Source: Tigriopus japonicus (Eukaryota > Arthropoda > Copepoda > Harpacticoida > Harpacticidae). Taken from it: a DNA stretch of 64,000 nucleotides. Shown here one piece after another: positions 48,019 to 57,422 of this stretch. The DNA lies in contig CM021314.1 in the NCBI GenBank assembly GCA_010645155.1, forward strand, positions 780,364 through 844,363. The letters run 5' to 3'. The notes beneath the pieces were generated by a model. The model was not told the DNA's origin. It ran no database searches and was given only the letters and a program-made list of their open reading frames with translations. Every line of letters begins with the position of its first letter. Within the stretch, counting starts at the first letter, position 1. Both the position numbers and the translations under genes were made by a program.

Positions 48019-50375
48019 GTACGTTCGTACGTGTTCATTTGTCGTCGAGACGCTCGTTTCCGCGGCGATTTCCGCCGATCACGCCCATGAATCTAATGAA
48101 TCTATCCCAAGCCAAGTGAGAATTCGTTCCCCGAAGAAAGGTCTCGAAGGTTGTTGCAACTGTATATCCAACGTTTTTCGAGCCTCGCGTCCATTCCATC
48201 AAAATGGCGTCCTCGGAAAAAGAGCCTCCGAGCGAGGTCTGAAAATCGGACTTGGTAAAAAGATTCCCTCGGTTCGATTATGAGCTCAAGAAAGAAGAGA
48301 AGGCTTTGGGCCTTTGTACGGCCCAGCCAGCCTCGGGGGGCCCCCCCTTATTGAGCCGGGTGGGCGGGGCAACCCCCTTATAGACTAGCGAGCGTGGGTA
48401 TGCTACTAAGAAGAAGAGAAGAGAAAAGATCGTGAACGTACGAATAAGAGGGTAAAGCGTAGAATGGCACGGTGTCGTTCAGAGCTTGTGGATGGACGCC
48501 CTTTGAAAGGAGGCTATGATGAGGGGTGCGGATTTCAGGCCAACAAGATTTTATGCCCAAAACGTGGTTATTCGCTATTTGTTAGCTTTTAAAAATTTTT
48601 CTTTTCTTTCTTGTTCTTTTTTGTCTTTTTTGGGGGGCCTAAAAAGCATGTTTTATTTGCCAGAAATCTGCACCCCTAGCTATGATGCTGGCGTCATTTG
48701 TCTGTAGCAGCGTGATGCCTATTTAGCCAGCTCATTTCTTCTCCTCACTTCTCTTGATTGAGGTTAAGATGACTCGGAAGACGCGTTCTCATGGTATAAC
48801 CGTATGACATGATTGTCTTTACAGGTCTCAGTCAATAAAAAGAGTCCCAAGGAAAAGAAGCTCTCGGAAAATGTTCGTCGTTTCTTGGAACAAAAGGACC
48901 GAGAAGATCGCAGCAAAAAGGCCGAGGATCGCCAAAAACAGAACAAACTCATGGAACTGCGTCGTGGCAACAAGAAATCCGTCCGGTAAGTTCAAAGATC
49001 CCTAAAACTTGAAGTCTTCTCCATTGGGCTTTTTTCCGATTCTAGAGCCATGAATTCCATGTTGCAACGGACCAAATCGGCTAATAAAGCCGTCATCGCC
49101 GAGGCGCGAAATTCCCGTGATACGGCCGATACCTTGGCCGGGCGCGAACAATGTGATGAAGATGACTACGGCTACGAGTCGAGTATCGCTCAAAAATTCT
49201 ACGAGAAGCTCGTCACCAAATACGAGGCCAATCCCGTGGATCCCATGGACAAATTCACCAAATCCGGCAACTTAAAAAAGTCCAATGCCAAGGAGTTGGG
49301 CCAAACCGTGGAACGCGTCAAAGCCTCGTTAACTCAGGGTGAAGACGCCGCCAAATCAAGCGCTCGATCGAGTTCTTCCCGCGGGCCTCGTGGATCCAGT
49401 CAAAAACCCACCGCCACTTCCACTGCCGCCCTCATTCCCAAACCCACCGGTGACGACACGGCCAAACGGAAACGAACCTCGGAAGAAGAAGCTCGTCGGA
49501 AACGGCGGGCTTTGGCCGCCAAAGTGCCCCCTCCACCCTCGTTCGAAGATCTCATGAAGATTGCCAAGGAGAAGAGCAAAGAGCCCGTCAAAGTCGACAA
49601 GTCCAAGGTGGTCAAGGAGGCCGAATTTGGTCGACCCATGACCAAGAAGGAGAAAGACGATTACCTTCGAGAGCGGAATAGCTACCTGCGGAAGATCGGC
49701 AAACTACCTCGATCCTCGGAAAACACCAACCCCGCCCATGGTAAATCTCAAACCACTAGTGGTACTAGTCCCGGTTCCGAATCTCCCCATTCCAATTCCA
49801 AATCAAAACCCAGTACAAGTGTCAACAAGCCAGCTCCAGCGCCCGAGCCGCCCAAAAAGCCCGTGATCGTGGGTCCCGAGTTCCATCCAGCCGTCCTCAA
49901 AGCCAAAAAGGTGGAGGCCAAGATCGCCAAGACCATTGCGCCTCCCCCGGCCAAACGACCCAAAGTGCAGGCTCATCGATCCCGATCACCCTCGCCCATT
50001 CGTCCAGCTCGATCCCAGTTACAACAACGACTCGAGCGAGGACGACCCAATCGCATCGAATCCGAATCCGAGGGTGAACCCTTGGACGACGACGAGGAGG
50101 ATGAGGATAGCGAGATGGACGATTTCATCGACGATTCCGATTCCAAGATGGATGTGAGCTCCATGATCGGGGCCATCTTTGGCTACGATCGCAATCGATA
50201 TCGGGACGAGGAGCCCTTTGATGATCGGGCCATGGAGAACAATCGCTTCTCGGAAGTCATGAAGGAAGAGGCTCGAAGTGCGCGGATTGGTCTCCAAGAG
50301 GATCTCGAGGATATGCGCATGGAAGAGGAGGAGAAGAAGCGCAAAAGGATGATGATGAAAAAAAGGAAGCGATAG
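47938..50375 (+). CDS. SPTY2D1: SPT2 homologue, histone H3-H4 chaperone
   Basis: Three exons (47938-48018, 48825-48985, 49046-50375) join in phases 0 and 2 to 523 residues. The start MDFSELLGLAQEKQG matches the SPT2 N-terminal motif (MDFREILMIAS in human). Exon 2 encodes a charged helix (RRFLEQKDREDRSKKAEDR). The middle contains PPPPSFEDLMKIAKEKSKEP and FGRPMTKKEKDDYLRER, corresponding to the conserved APPPMNFTDLLRLAEKK and ERPMTAEELRERE segments. The C-terminal SPT2 domain has an acidic tract followed by SSMIGAIFGYDRNRYRDEE, then the DDRAMENNRFSEVMKEEARS helix and a basic tail. SPT2 proteins bind H3-H4 through this C-terminal part and act in transcription-coupled nucleosome recycling in the nucleus and in rDNA transcription. 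Length is shorter than the human protein because the linker regions are short. Confidence 0.95.
48825..48985 (+). CDS. SPTY2D1: SPT2 exon 2: charged helix
   Basis: Acceptor GTCTTTACAG, donor GTAAGT. It encodes VSVNKKSPKEKKLSENVRRF and a strongly charged helix to GNKKSV, ending in phase 2 inside an Arg codon. Confidence 0.9.
49046..50375 (+). CDS. SPTY2D1: SPT2 exon 3: conserved middle and C-terminal histone-binding domain
   Basis: Acceptor CCGATTCTAG; the first base completes Arg, then AMNSMLQRTKSANK. This is the longest exon, visibly more GC-rich than its surroundings, and runs to the TAG at 50373-50375 after a KKRKR tail. All overlapping open frames in this interval are shadows. Confidence 0.93.
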
Positions 50376-50395
50376 GATCTCCAAAAACAAACAAT

Positions 50396-50401
50396 AATAA
50401 A
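50396..50401 (+). terminator. polyadenylation signal of SPT2
   Basis: AATAAA lies 20 bases after the SPT2 stop codon. The 3' untranslated region would therefore be very short if this site is used. Confidence 0.55.
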
Positions 50402-51046
50402 AAAACAGGAGTAGTCTCCTAAAACCTCGTGGTCAGGAAAAATAGGGGGACTGAGAGCGGCCCAGTCATGCAGTTCCTTACAAAGCGCACATATACTACA
50501 CAAGAATCAATATTACATATATGCCACACTGAGCTCCCTATGATAATCATGATATTTACAAGGACGTATTTTACACACGTTTTTGTACTCTTCAAATTTG
50601 AATACAAGTTTTTGTCCTATATGGCGTGTCTCGCGAGGACTCTTGATGTTTTTAAGAATTGAAATTCGCGTTGTCGAGGTTAGCCCATTTGAAATCTTCC
50701 AAACTCGCATCAAACATAATATGGGAACCATTTCATGATTTAAAAAAAGACCTAAATTGATTTGCCAAAATTCGTGTTAATACCATTGCCAAGAAGAATT
50801 TAAAGATTGTTGTTGCTAATAAAGTTTGCTTGTGGACATGTCAACGAATGCCCTCAATTTGAGAAAATGGAATATATGGTATTCAGAAAAAAGATTTCGA
50901 GTATGCAGTAAAACAATTCCAATTTCAGATACTTCAAATATTATAAAGATATTTCAACTATTGGTTTCGATTTACTTTATTTCCAGACACCAGTGGGCTA
51001 AGTCAGAGACTTTTTGAAAACATATGAATGAATATTTGACTTGGGA
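50402..51046. other. no supported gene
   Basis: Sequence downstream of SPT2 with small overlapping open frames on both strands and no recognisable motif. Confidence 0.5.
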
Positions 51047-51200
51047 ACACGGTCCTTTTTAGGTACTTTGTCCTTTTTTGGGTACACGGTCTTCATTTGG
51101 AGTCACGGTCCTCTTCTGGGTACGCGGTCCTCTTTTTGGGTACACGGTCCTCTTTTTAGGTACAAAGTTCTTTTGGTACACGGTCCTCTCTTGTGTACAC
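51047..51200. repeat. minisatellite, about 8 x 19-20 bp
   Basis: Degenerate units of the form ACACGGTCCTCTTTTTGGGT are repeated about eight times with length variation from 16 to 20 bases. The two open frames on the plus strand through it are products of the repeat. Confidence 0.85.
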
Positions 51201-51214
51201 ACTACAAAAAAAAT

Positions 51215-51425
51215 TATTTCAAATATAGTAAAAAATATTGAAATTTTGAAAACGATGTTTTAAATACTTCAAAAAAAATATTTCAAATATTGGAAAAATT
51301 ACTTTAAATTTGGAACAAAAATCAAATGTAAAAAATGTTTCAAATGTTTAAAAAGATATTTCAAATGCTTAAAAACATATTTCAAATGTTTAAAAAGATA
51401 CTTCAAGTATTTAGGAGAGAGTTCA
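51215..51425. repeat. AT-rich degenerate tandem repeat
   Basis: Units of about 20-23 bases built on ATTTCAAATGTTTAAAAAGAT recur directly after the preceding minisatellite. The variants TTCAAATATT and TTCAAGTATTT occur among them. Similar ATACTTCAAATATTATAAAG stretches at 50928-50950 may be outlying units. Confidence 0.7.
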
Positions 51426-51542
51426 AGCATTTAGCAAAATAGGTAATTGGATGGAATTATGCGGGGTCTATAAAGTTCCCTGGAAATTTGTCTACCACTC
51501 ATTTTGCCAATTTGAGTCTGATCTGTCTAAAGAAGCCCATTA

Positions 51543-52098
51543 CAGGGTGTCCCTTCTAAATTAAGACGAAAGTCTCCTGCCTTTAGTGCGCTGGCTTATT
51601 TTTAGTTTCACACTTTTTGTTTAAACAAAATATTTTGTGCATTCTTTTGGCAAGATATCTTGTTTTCAACAATTTTATGTACGACAATTCTAAATGAGCG
51701 AAAATGGCCTCTGAACTTAGTGCTCCTTCAACAAGATGCGGCTCCTTGACATTACCACACTCGTTGGGCAAAGTTATTGTGAAGCTGTCTTTTCTCATTT
51801 CTGAGGCAAGGATGAATGTCCTCGTTCATCTCCAGACCTCAATCGGATGGAAATTTCCATTTGGTCAATTCTGAAGAGGCTTTGAGTCAAACAGATTGTG
51901 GTGCGTGCCTGTGGTGATGCTGCTGTTAGTAGATTGAAGGCCGTAGTGAAGACCAAAGGTGGCCATTTTGAAAATCGAACATTTGTTGGTCAACGTAAGA
52001 CATCTGGGATTGTAATAATGTGACAACATTTTTGATTGAATGGATATTAAGTGAGTTATGATACAAAACCCGAGTCTCAGTTTAAGTGGTACACCCTG
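51543..52098 (+). mobile_element. mariner-family element, internally deleted, 556 bp
   Basis: The ends CAGGGTGTCCCTTCTAAATT and (reverse complement of the right end) CAGGGTGTACCACTTAAACT are inverted repeats bordered by TA on both sides. On the plus strand, translation shows the transposase C-terminal part in broken frames: LLQQDAAP with the second catalytic Asp, then SSPDLNRMEISIWSILKRL with the third, followed by a stop and VVRACGDAAVSRLKAVVK with GGHFEN. The N-terminal DNA-binding part and first catalytic Asp are deleted. Confidence 0.85.
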
Positions 52099-53140
52099 TA
52101 GATCTCTCCTGTCCAGACCACAGATATTTATAGATACGATATTCTGGGCCACTCCCCCTTATCGTTATGTAGGCTACTTTTTAAGTTGATGTCAACCACT
52201 CTGTGTCAATTTGTTCTAACGACCAAAGTCGTATAGGAGGAGTCACCTACAACTTCACAACTTTAAGGGCTCAAAATGTTGTACGCAATACTCAAGACAG
52301 ATATTCTTGACTGCAATAATTGCAACAGTATTATAAACTACTTCAAAAGTCATTTTCAAGTCAAAACATCTAAAATAAATCCCAACTTTGCTCGCAACCC
52401 CTAGATAAATTTTCACAGTTGGCTTAAAGATCAAATGATGAAGACCAGGCAGTGCTAGTCTTAAAGAAGTAACAAAAGAAGTACTCATGCCGCCATCTAG
52501 TGTGTTCTCTTGGTTAACTTTACTGGATGAGATTTTCATAGTCATTGCAAAAAAAGAGGCAATCTTGTTTCTAGAACATAAGCTGAATGAACCCACCTCT
52601 GTTTACTTATAGTTTCTCATTTAACTATGTTCTAGTTGTTAGACATTGACATTTGGCTCCTGTCAATTCTAAAAAATGAGGATAATAAATCAAATAAAGG
52701 AAAAGCTTTCACACTTCTAAGTGATTACAACAACAACAAGCAACAGGGTAAGCATGGCATCATTCAAGTTCATTGATTGCTCGACTATGTCCAGTTGTCA
52801 ACATTGACAGAGTAGAAGTACATTGTGATAAGCATAACTTTGAATAACTTTCTAGATTTTTTCTTTTTATCTATGTATAACTTTTCTATTTCAAGTTCAG
52901 TAACTTGACAAATAATGTGATATTTCAGTCTGAACTGTTGTTGCCTCGCCAAATTTGGTCATTTTTGTGAATCATGAACAAGCTTATAAGGGGAATCCAA
53001 GTGAGAAAAAAGATTGTTGACTTTGAGCCTGTAGTCTTGTCCCTCTCTTTTGTGGGACATCTGTTCTTATCCATTGTGACCTCCATCAAATATTTCAAAT
53101 GGCCAGTTGCTCTGCAACAAGCAATCAAGAACGAGATATG
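52099..53140. other. no supported gene
   Basis: AT-rich noncoding sequence. GCCGCCATCTAGTG at 52489-52502 is one of several CATCTAG-type motifs in this part of the window, listed under findings. Confidence 0.5.
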
Positions 53141-53342
53141 AGCCCGGATGTTAGATGCACTAATTCAAATGGCTCAAGTATACCAAAGAAGAGTATAAAT
53201 AACGCTGCTCGAGTATAGTCTCTAACATCAGCTGATTATCAAAGGCAGCTTATGTACAGAGACTACTATACTCGAGCACCGTTATTTAAACTCTGGTTCG
53301 GTATGCTCCAGCTATTTGAATTAGTGCACCTAACATTCGGGC
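53141..53342. repeat. foldback element with ~85-base arms
   Basis: The left arm (53141-53224: AGCCCGGATGTTAGATGCAC, TAATTCAAAT, GAGTATAAATAACG, CTCGAGTATAGT) is the imperfect reverse complement of the right arm (53257-53342). Only ~30 bases separate them. In RNA this would form a long hairpin. No target-site duplication is evident. It could be a foldback MITE or the product of an inverted duplication. Confidence 0.85.
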
Positions 53343-53598
53343 TATGATCATGGAATAAGTGAAGCAATGAGACACCAGAGATCACAAACAAGCTAAAGGG
53401 AAATCACTCAGGCACAGCTGGTTTTGACTTATCTTGTCCTATTTGAGGCATTAAGACTTAAGTTCTGTTCCATGTCATACCCCTACTACATTTTGGAAAT
53501 ACTTGGGGGACAATATGCAGAACTTTCAGTAATATTCTGACCAGCTTTGGTCAACTATCTGTGACAATTGTCCTCTAAAATAGAAAGTATCTCACAAC
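53343..53598. other. spacer, nothing recognised
   Basis: No motif or open frame of note between the foldback and the hAT MITE. Confidence 0.5.
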
Positions 53599-53924
53599 TA
53601 GTGATGGACCGAAAGGGCTCATAACCGAAACCGAAAGTTTCGGCCGAAAGAGGGCTTAACCGAAACCGAAACCGAAAGCAGTGTTCATTGTTTACAAAAT
53701 TGTTCAAATGCAAAATCCGCCTTAAAAATTAGAATGTGTTCGATGTTGGGTAGTCGCAAATTTTGAAAAATCTTAAAACTTTAATTTCAGAGGTTTTTGG
53801 ACCATTTTTTTCGATTTTGTTGTCAAACTCCATTTTATATAGTGCCTGTCTGCTTTCGGTTTCGGTAGGCATAACCGAAACCGAAACCGAAATTTCGGCC
53901 GAAAGCGCTTTCGGTCCATCACTA
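53599..53924 (+). mobile_element. hAT-type MITE, CCGAAA family, perfect target duplication
   Basis: Both ends are TAGTGATGGACCGAAAG in inverted orientation. The flanks are CTCACAAC at 53591-53598 and again at 53925-53932, a perfect 8-bp duplication. Inside each end are runs of CCGAAA/TTTCGG that pair across the element. The centre (GTTCGATGTTGGGTAG, CAGAGGTTTTTGGAC, GTTGTCAAACTCCATTTTAT) is shared in reverse orientation with 57107-57422. No transposase is encoded. Confidence 0.93.
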
Positions 53925-54753
53925 CTCACAACTGTGGATAACAGTGGTCTAGACTCCTTGAACATAATATGTTGGAATGCTTGATAATTTAACTTCTAGC
54001 AACAATTCCAGGTTTTGACGAATGCTTCAGAGGGTCATTGAAGGCGTTGTTTACAAACTTTAAAGGTAGATCACATGGTTCATTTTTTGATCAAATTGGA
54101 AAGAAACATGAGGCAGTCTTATCAGCAGGGTTCTGTGGTTTTGCTAATTGCCATTACTTTAACTCAAGGTTGGCTTAAGCCTGGATCACTATCAAATTTC
54201 TGTTTTGATCCATTCAGAATGTTTTTGCTACCAAAACCTCACACATTAGTACAAAGGTTGGGGCCAGAGTGTATTTTCAAAATCCGTCGTGAATATTCGT
54301 GGATTGACTTTGCATTAGCTGATCAAGCGACAGTATCAAAACAAAGAGAAAAACTGTTCAAGCAGCTTGCAAGAAATAAGGGTTCGAGTTTTCGACCCTT
54401 GAAAAAACTTGTTTTATCAAGCTCGTGTTGACCTACGATAGAGAGGAGGCAGATTTCAACGCAAGATATGCGGTCGCTCTATGGAAATCAAAACAAGAAA
54501 AAGATGTTCACAGCTTACGGTTGATGAACCTCAAAATTTTGTAAGCTGTTTTGCGTTTGTCACTAGTCGTTCATGGAGCATTGCAATTTTCGTTGCTTAT
54601 TGCACATCACCTCTTCAGATTGTAGACTATTACTCTCAACACGATTTTGGGAAATAGGAAAATGTAGACCACTTAACGTTTTTTTTCAAAATCTAAAATA
54701 ACATTGTTATTGGTCTGGTAAGAAAAACAGAATGACCGACCGCGCGTACTAAC
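53925..54753. other. no supported gene
   Basis: An open frame of 118 codons at 54075-54431 (+) lacks a recognisable domain and sits between transposons. Otherwise noncoding. Confidence 0.45.
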
Positions 54754-55349
54754 TACGTGGGATATCTAGACTAGAGGTAGACTGGACTTGTAACTCATTT
54801 AAATGCACGATTTTTGGATTTATGAAAAAATCGAAGTGAAAATTTGCTTCTTGTGAGCAGATGTTATTTTACAAATTTTGTTAGAAGACAAACTTGCTTG
54901 AAGCTATGATTTAATTAAACAAGGTATGTTGGTTGACTCCTGTATACAAAGAAAATAAGGGTCAAGAGCAAACAAATGACAAAAATGATGTATCTTTCAA
55001 AGTTAAGCTGTCTCAAATCAAAATTTATCATTTTTTCGGGACAAATGTTCACCAAACATAGAAACATGAGTATGAGCAACACCTTTACTTTCCCAAATAT
55101 TGGGTTTTGACGAGTTTTTCGCTCTTGACGTCCATTTTTTGAAACGTGCAGGGGTGTGCAACGTGCACCCAACTGTACTTTGTCTAATTAAATCATAGCT
55201 TCGAACAATTTTGTCTGACAACAAAATTTGTGAAATAACATCTGCTCACAAGAGTTAAATCTTTATTTCGATTTTTAACAGCAATCCGAAAATGGTGCAA
55301 TCTAACGAATTACAGGCCCAGTCTACCTATGGTCTGGATACCCTACGTA
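54754..55349 (+). mobile_element. MITE of the TACG-x-GGGTATCC family, best-preserved copy
   Basis: The left end TACGTGGGATATCTAGACTA followed by GAGGTAGACTGGAC and the reverse complement of the right end, TACGTAGGGTATCCAGACCA followed by TAGGTAGACTGGGC, form an inverted repeat of about 34 bases. Subterminal blocks (AAATTTTGT...GCTATGATTTAATTAA at left, CTAATTAAATCATAGC...AAAATTTGT at right) are also inverted, so pairing extends much further inward. No transposase frame; the target duplication is unclear. Confidence 0.75.
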
Positions 55350-56020
55350 ACATTTACCGGCGAAGCGTTAGTGCTTCCTCAGACGGCGTGACTTTTTAGC
55401 CCAGCTGTCGGAAATAAACGAAAGTAAAGCAAGAGGAATTTTTAATGCAGGAGAACTTGGCAAAATATGAATTTCGCATTTACCCTGTTTTTGATCATAT
55501 TTTCAAGAACGCGTAGAGAAATTGATTGTTCCTTTGCCGTTCTCTTTATAATATATTAACATGTGAAGAAGGCACAAGAGGTTTTGGAACACTTTCTTTG
55601 AAACCTCAATGAAGGATTAAGCCTTTTTTGGCAATGAGCAGTAGTTGAGACAAAAATAAGCACCTCGTACAGACAATTTTGCCCCGTCACTCTGCATACT
55701 GATGTCTCTTGAGTGCTCGAGACTCTGATGCATCTGCCAACAATGGCAATCATCAAGCATGCTAATCAGTACTTCGTTCCAAGGCACTTGATTCAAGAAT
55801 GTTTTCCTTCAATCGGGGAAGATTTCGAGCATCTCCTCAAGGAAAAACTAATGGGATGAGAGGGGTTCGACGTGGGAATTGAATTTGATTTGAACAAGTT
55901 TGCTCATCCAATATTTAATGCATTTTTTTTAATCCGTCACTTTGGGCAACACTTTTGTAAGATGAAAATCTATTTTCAGTTTTTCCTCAGTTCTTATTGA
56001 AAGAAATCTTTTGAGGTAGT

Positions 56021-56161
56021 TTTGACAAAAAATAATTTTTGAAAGTGATTTCATTGACTTTCACAATGAAAAACAAATTTATTGTAGTATTTTTGACAAA
56101 AAATAATTTTGAAAGTGATTTCATTGACTTTTACAATGAAAAACAAATTTATTGAAGTATT
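56021..56161. repeat. tandem duplication, 2 x ~70 bp
   Basis: Two adjacent units beginning TTTGACAAAAAATAATTTT and continuing GAAAGTGATTTCATTGACTT differ by one T and a couple of substitutions. A slipped duplication of AT-rich DNA. Confidence 0.9.
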
Positions 56162-56439
56162 TTACAAATTTTTCATTGGGTAATAAGCATTTTTAACGAA
56201 CGTTTAAGCATTTTTAGGTTTTAGAAACTTGAGCAAAAATTTTGAGATGGCCAAATGGTTTTTGAGGTGTAATTCTTTGGTCATCTGGTTTTTGGAACCA
56301 CAAGATGACTTCATCAAAAATGTCACAAAATGCCTCTGGACTTAGATGTTCAGCAAAATGTGGTTGTTGTTGTTGATGTTGTTGTTGTTAACCGAGGTTG
56401 TCCTCGTCCCCTCTAAATTGCCTTTGAAAGTTGCTGCAC

Positions 56440-56565
56440 TTGCTGGGTCGCACCAAGGCAATGGCACACCCGGCCCTGACAGCCCTTGCCAGCACTGGAA
56501 AAGGTAGAGGGTGTCGTGTGAATTAGCCTCCACAAGAGGGCTAACAGAGAAATGACACTCCGAAA
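56440..56565 (-). repeat. dispersed repeat with coding relic (copy 3, partial)
   Basis: The minus-strand SECHFSVSPLVEA stretch corresponds to a frame of 60861-60905 reading HFSVSPQAS; at the DNA level both share GGGCTAACAGA-AAATG with nearby CACTCC and CTCCACAAG. It lies just outside the left end of the possible 4-kb element. Confidence 0.4.
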
Positions 56566-56700
56566 ATATTAGTGAGCAGGGTTGCCAACTGGCGATTTCT
56601 ATCGCCACATTTCACGAATCTGGCGATTTTGAAACGTGTCTGTCGATAGAAAAATTAATCTAGCGAAATCAGCTGATCTGGCGATAAATCTGGCGATTTT

Positions 56701-56964
56701 TGTATTTCTGGCAATAAATTTGCCGATTTTTGTATTTCTGGCAATAAATTTGGCAATTTTTGTATTTCTGGCAATAAATTTGGCGGTTTTTGTATTTCTG
56801 GCAATAAATTTGGCGATTTTTGTATTTCTGGCAATACCTTTTGGCGATTTTTGTATTTCTGGCAATACTTTTGGCGATTTTTGTATTTCTGGCAATAAAT
56901 TTGGCGATTTTTGTATTTCTGGCAATAAATTTGGCGATTTTTGTATTTCTGGCAATAAATTTGG
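56701..56964. repeat. 30-bp minisatellite, nine units
   Basis: The unit TGTATTTCTGGCAATAAATT-TGGCGATTTT is repeated nine times with few substitutions. One unit is 31 bases. Both strands remain open across the array, giving decapeptide-repeat frames (FLAINLAIFV-type and LLPEIQKSPN-type), which is a by-product of a 30-base unit without stops. Less regular TGGCGAT copies lie before it, from 56590. Confidence 0.95.
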
Positions 56965-57106
56965 TACATTGAGCAAATTTGGCGAAAAATTATGCAAAAT
57001 CGGGGAAACTAAGGAAAAAAATTGGCAAAATCGCCCATTTTTGGTGATAACTCAGGCAAATTTTGATTCTCTCTTTAAGATTTTGACTTTTCTTCTGACT
57101 GAAAAC

Positions 57107-57422
57107 TAGTGATGGACCGAAAGCACTTTCGGGTTCGGTTTCGGTTATGCCTACCGAAACCGAAAGCAGACAGGCACTATAAAGGATGGAGTTTGACAAC
57201 AAAATCGAAAAATGTTTCGTCCAAAAACCTCTGAAATTTAAGCTTCCCGATTTTTCAAAATTTGCGCCTACCCAACATCGAATACATGAACAATTTGAAT
57301 TTTTTAGGTGTATTTTAGATTTATACTATTTTGTAGTCAGCTGCTTTCGGTTTCAGTTTCGGTTTCGGTTTCGGTTAAGCCCTCTTTTGGTTTCGGTTAT
57401 GAGCCCTTTTGGTCCATCACTA
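57107..57422 (-). mobile_element. hAT-type MITE, CCGAAA family, perfect target duplication (second copy)
   Basis: Ends are TAGTGATGGACCGAAAG and its complement (CTTTTGGTCCATCACTA at right, one mismatch). The flanks are CTGAAAAC at 57099-57106 and 57423-57430, perfect over 8 bp. The interior is the reverse of 53599-53924. The insertion interrupts the possible 4-kb element and is therefore younger than it. Confidence 0.93.

Larger units (their letters stand above)
55350..56576. other. no supported gene; tandem duplication and dispersed repeat
   Basis: Contains the 2 x 70 bp duplication at 56021-56161 and, on the minus strand near 56440-56565, a relic of the same dispersed coding repeat seen at 1576-1860 and 60761-60930 (HFSVSP segment). 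Confidence 0.45.

Noticed and set aside
47915..48283. 122-codon frame overlapping SPT2 exon 1
   Set aside because: A different frame from the conserved MDFSELLGLA start and it reads through the intron.
56599..57109. Repetitive proteins on both strands (132 and 157 codons)
   Set aside because: Products of a 30-bp minisatellite; frames stay open even across a frame-shifting unit.
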